Assembly (NCBI GenBank): GCA_017476705.1
Contig: JAFUZI010000066.1
Coordinates: forward strand, 1-7,958
DNA length: 7,958 bases
From: Bacilli bacterium
Lineage (GTDB): Bacteria; Bacillota_I; Bacilli_A; RF39; UBA660
Reading direction: 5' to 3'
Each line of letters opens with the position of its first letter. The first letter of the stretch is position 1. Of this stretch, positions 6,278 through 7,958 are shown one piece after another. The position numbers and the translations under genes were made by a program. The notes beneath the pieces were generated by a model. It had not been told where the DNA came from. It ran no database searches and worked only from the letters and a program-made list of their open reading frames with translations.

Positions 6278-6322
6278 CTTTTTATAAAATAAACTCCCAC
6301 AACTCCCCAATTTTAATATTCA
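6278..6322 (-). other. RT C-terminal motif lying beyond an in-frame TGA
   Basis: After the TGA at 6320-6322 the RT frame stays open and reads ILKLGSCGSLFYKK. In DGR-type and group II-like RTs the C-terminal thumb typically ends in a SYxG(x)LK..x..L pattern; here SYN is followed by TGA where Gly is expected. A single G to T change (GGA to TGA) would create this stop. The same frame then runs without another stop into the MutS-like gene, through its Shine-Dalgarno. Confidence 0.55.
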
Positions 6323-7408
6323 ATTATAACTATTTAATCTAATTAAAAAATCATTTTCGTTAATTTGATTATTTCTATATAAAATTCTTACTTTTTTAAT
6401 TTTTCTTTTATATTTTTTCTTTGTTTTATTTCTTAACTTCATAATAGTTCTATTATTACGAATAAAAAATCGATATCCTAAAAAATCGATTCCATTTTTT
6501 ATACTATCTATTCTAGTTTTATTTTTATTTATATCTAGCTTATAATCTTCTTTTAATATATTTATTATTATAGCTAAACATCTTTTTAAATATTCTTTAT
6601 CTTGATGAATAATCACAAAATCATCCATATAATTAATAACATATTTCAAATGAAGATTTTCTTTTAAATAATGATTTAACTTATATAAATAAATCAAGCC
6701 AAAAGCTTGAGATGTCTCATTACCAAGAGCTACCCCTTTACCATATTCATACAATGGAATAGATTCTACTTCATCTATCAGTTTATTTTTATTATTTATA
6801 GTACATTTTTTTAAATAATCAATACGATTGTTTTTTAATTCATATATTTTTTTATTTATATAATTACTATTAGTAGAATCAATAATACTATCAAGTAATA
6901 ATAAAGAATTCTTATCTTTTATTTTTTCTTTAATTAATGATTTTAATATATCATGATCAATTTTATAAAAATACTTACTAATATCTAGTTTTAATATATA
7001 GAAATTATTATATTTACATTTCATTTTATTTAAATATATCTTAAGTTGCTTTATTCCATACAATGTTCCATAACCTATACGTGTAGCACACATAGAATTA
7101 GTATATTTACTTTCAAAAACACATTTTAAAGCATACTTAGACACTAAATGATTAATTATTTTATCTTCAATATCTTGGGCCATTACTATTCTACATTTAG
7201 GATCACTAATCATAAAAATATTATATTTACCTACAGTAAAGTCTTTTTTATATAGTTTATTATAGATATGATAAACATGTTCCATCTTAAAAGTCTCAAA
7301 TTTATCTACTTTTTTCTTATTTCTAACAGAAGTACATACATTATTTGTCATATCATAAATAGAATAAAAATTAGCTATATCTTTATATAAATTATCAACT
7401 CTTTTCAT
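6320..7408 (-). CDS. Reverse transcriptase, diversity-generating-retroelement type
   Basis: The 362-residue protein contains the ordered RT motifs: CATRIGYGTLYGIKQLK (~107-123, like the DGR motif 2 GKGTH region), the first catalytic Asp142 in KLDISKYF, GVALGNETSQ (225-234), the catalytic box YMDD (260-263) and FLGYRF (309-314), then a very basic thumb. LGNxTSQ instead of the QG of group II introns is typical of DGR and retron-like RTs. No endonuclease or maturase domain is present. The ATG overlaps the end of avd by 14 nt, so translation is probably coupled. It stops at a TGA placed where the C-terminal motif SYxG expects glycine, so the last 15-20 residues appear to be lost unless the TGA is read through. 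Its function would be making cDNA from a template repeat RNA, but no template repeat was found. Base composition is markedly poorer in GC than the left-hand genes. Confidence 0.85.
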   Translation of the reverse strand: MKRVDNLYKDIANFYSIYDMTNNVCTSVRNKKKVDKFETFKMEHVYHIYNKLYKKDFTVGKYNIFMISDPKCRIVMAQDIEDKIINHLVSKYALKCVFESKYTNSMCATRIGYGTLYGIKQLKIYLNKMKCKYNNFYILKLDISKYFYKIDHDILKSLIKEKIKDKNSLLLLDSIIDSTNSNYINKKIYELKNNRIDYLKKCTINNKNKLIDEVESIPLYEYGKGVALGNETSQAFGLIYLYKLNHYLKENLHLKYVINYMDDFVIIHQDKEYLKRCLAIIINILKEDYKLDINKNKTRIDSIKNGIDFLGYRFFIRNNRTIMKLRNKTKKKYKRKIKKVRILYRNNQINENDFLIRLNSYN

Positions 7409-7739
7409 ATAAAAGCCAACTTCTTACCATCTGATCAATTTCATATAAATATTTTCCATAAGATAAATACTTCTTTTTGGAAATAATTTTCTTTCTTAAA
7501 GCTTCATCTAAATAATAATTTATCATTTCAATATTTACTATAATTTCTTTTTTATCATTAATATCTTGAAAGATATTAGCTCGATAAATATTTTCAAGCA
7601 TTAAATAACTAGTCTTTATAATATTATTTTTTAAAATAGTATATTTATTTGGAAAATTTTCAGTATTCTTAATTATATAATCAATTGTTTGTCTAGCTCT
7701 TCTTGCGATTATAAATTTTTCGTTAGATTTATTTTTCAT
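7395..7739 (-). CDS. avd: Avd-like four-helix bundle protein (DGR accessory variability determinant)
   Basis: The 114-residue protein is all-helical in appearance and fits the four-helix bundle family to which Avd belongs: ENFPNKYTILKNNII (helix 1-2 turn with the FP..) then LENIYRANIF, a third helix NIEMINYYLDEALRKK, the ISKKKYL turn, and a final helix ending IDQMVRSWL, like the GRMxGGWxK ending of Avd. Avd forms a basic pentameric barrel that binds the RT and template RNA and is essential for mutagenic retrohoming in known DGRs. The next gene is the RT, overlapping by 14 nt. The start is uncertain: the ATG at 7739 lacks a clear Shine-Dalgarno, as does the in-frame TTG at 7751. An upstream reading frame ends in TGA overlapping this ATG (ATGA), suggesting coupled translation. 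Confidence 0.75.
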   Translation of the reverse strand: MKNKSNEKFIIARRARQTIDYIIKNTENFPNKYTILKNNIIKTSYLMLENIYRANIFQDINDKKEIIVNIEMINYYLDEALRKKIISKKKYLSYGKYLYEIDQMVRSWLLYEKS

Positions 7740-7958
7740 TTTTCTATACAAACCAATAAGGGAAAAACCCTTATTGATTTTTCCCTTTCTATAATAATTA
7801 TTAGAACAATAATTCTAGAAGAAGAAGATTTTCGAATTATCTCTACTAGCCTAACTTCTCCATTTACTGTATATATTTTGACACTATAATCATAGTATCA
7901 TGGATAATCCTTGTTTCCTATCTGTCCTAGAAAACATTTTACAATCTCAATAATTTCA
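7740..7958 (-). other. Upstream flank of the retroelement, possible remnant of a target gene or template region
   Basis: No intact gene is visible. One minus-strand frame is open from the right edge (7957) to a TGA that overlaps the avd start as ATGA (7736-7739), broken only by a TGA at 7898-7900. Around that break it reads GQIGNKDYP, stop, YYDYSVKIYTVNGEVRLVEI, which looks coding, then passes into runs of Ser and Ile that do not. Besides the paired hairpins near avd there are inverted repeats AATTATT/AATAATT (7796-7814, 5-nt loop) and ACTAT/ATAGT (7883-7896, 4-nt loop). The GC content is visibly higher than in avd-RT. No convincing promoter was found, and no template/variable repeat partner occurs in the window. 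Confidence 0.35.
7754..7787 (-). promoter_or_regulatory. Two overlapping, mutually exclusive hairpins just before avd
   Basis: On the minus strand, AAGGGAAAAA (7778-7787) can pair perfectly with TTTTTCCCTT (7758-7767), a 10-bp stem with a 10-nt loop. Alternatively CAATAAGGG (7768-7776) pairs perfectly with CCCTTATTG (7754-7762), a 9-bp stem with a 5-nt loop. They share CCCTT, so only one can form at a time, as in attenuators. The structure ends about 15 nt before the avd ATG. Read on the plus strand, the second hairpin followed by ATTTTT looks like a terminator for transcription entering from the left. DGRs can also carry hairpins near the target repeat; which role applies is unknown. Confidence 0.55.

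Noticed and set aside
7689..7889. Plus-strand 66-residue reading frame
   Set aside because: Antisense to the start of avd and its hairpins; composition is typical of shadow frames in AT-rich DNA.
6320..7900. UGA read as tryptophan (genetic code 4) or glycine throughout the genome
   Set aside because: Ten tryptophan codons in the window are all TGG and the genes outside the cassette contain no in-frame TGA, which is unexpected under code 4 in AT-rich DNA. Local recoding in the cassette is kept only as a hypothesis.

Overview
The window is very AT-rich, and every gene I can support lies on the minus strand, so transcription runs right to left. Low GC, strong AGGAGG-type ribosome binding sites, sigma-A-like promoters (several with an extended TGn -10) and compact stem-plus-T terminators point to a low-GC Firmicutes/Bacilli-type bacterium, possibly an uncultured gut lineage. 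All ten tryptophan codons I checked in the recognised genes are TGG, and none of the six intact genes outside the retroelement contains an in-frame TGA, so the standard bacterial code is the best reading.

Left third, 1-3970: ordinary single-gene units. At the left edge is the N-terminal part of a secreted protein. Its presumed leader carries 12 perfect copies of a 7-base repeat just downstream of a candidate promoter. Next come a 7-TM hybrid sensor histidine kinase with a fused receiver domain (690-2720) and a PlsC-like acyltransferase (2767-3756). Each of these two has its own promoter, and its terminator stem is built from its last codons.

Middle, 3971-5716: an accessory, toxin-like region. 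A class II Fic protein (4144-4896) abuts a small Cys/His-rich CotD-like gene that appears frameshifted (3971-4143). A MazEF toxin-antitoxin pair (5090-5667) follows, with a well-formed promoter and a 19-bp near-perfect palindrome as probable autoregulatory operator.

Right third, 5781-7958: a retroelement that resembles a diversity-generating retroelement (DGR). It consists of an Avd-like four-helix protein (7395-7739), a DGR-type reverse transcriptase (6320-7408) and a small protein made only of the MutS mismatch-recognition domain (about 5781-6268). Avd and the RT overlap by 14 nt. The RT frame meets a TGA where related enzymes have a conserved glycine, then stays open through the rest of the RT C-terminal motif and into the MutS-like gene. 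The MutS-like gene has an excellent Shine-Dalgarno but no ATG/GTG/TTG at the right distance, and its C-terminus seems to continue in another frame. I found no template/variable repeat pair by eye; the target gene probably lies beyond the right edge. The cassette is either decaying, damaged by assembly errors, or expressed in an unusual way. Directly before avd are two mutually exclusive hairpins.

The most interesting part is the Avd-RT-MutS-I cassette with its in-frame TGA, non-AUG start and upstream RNA structure.
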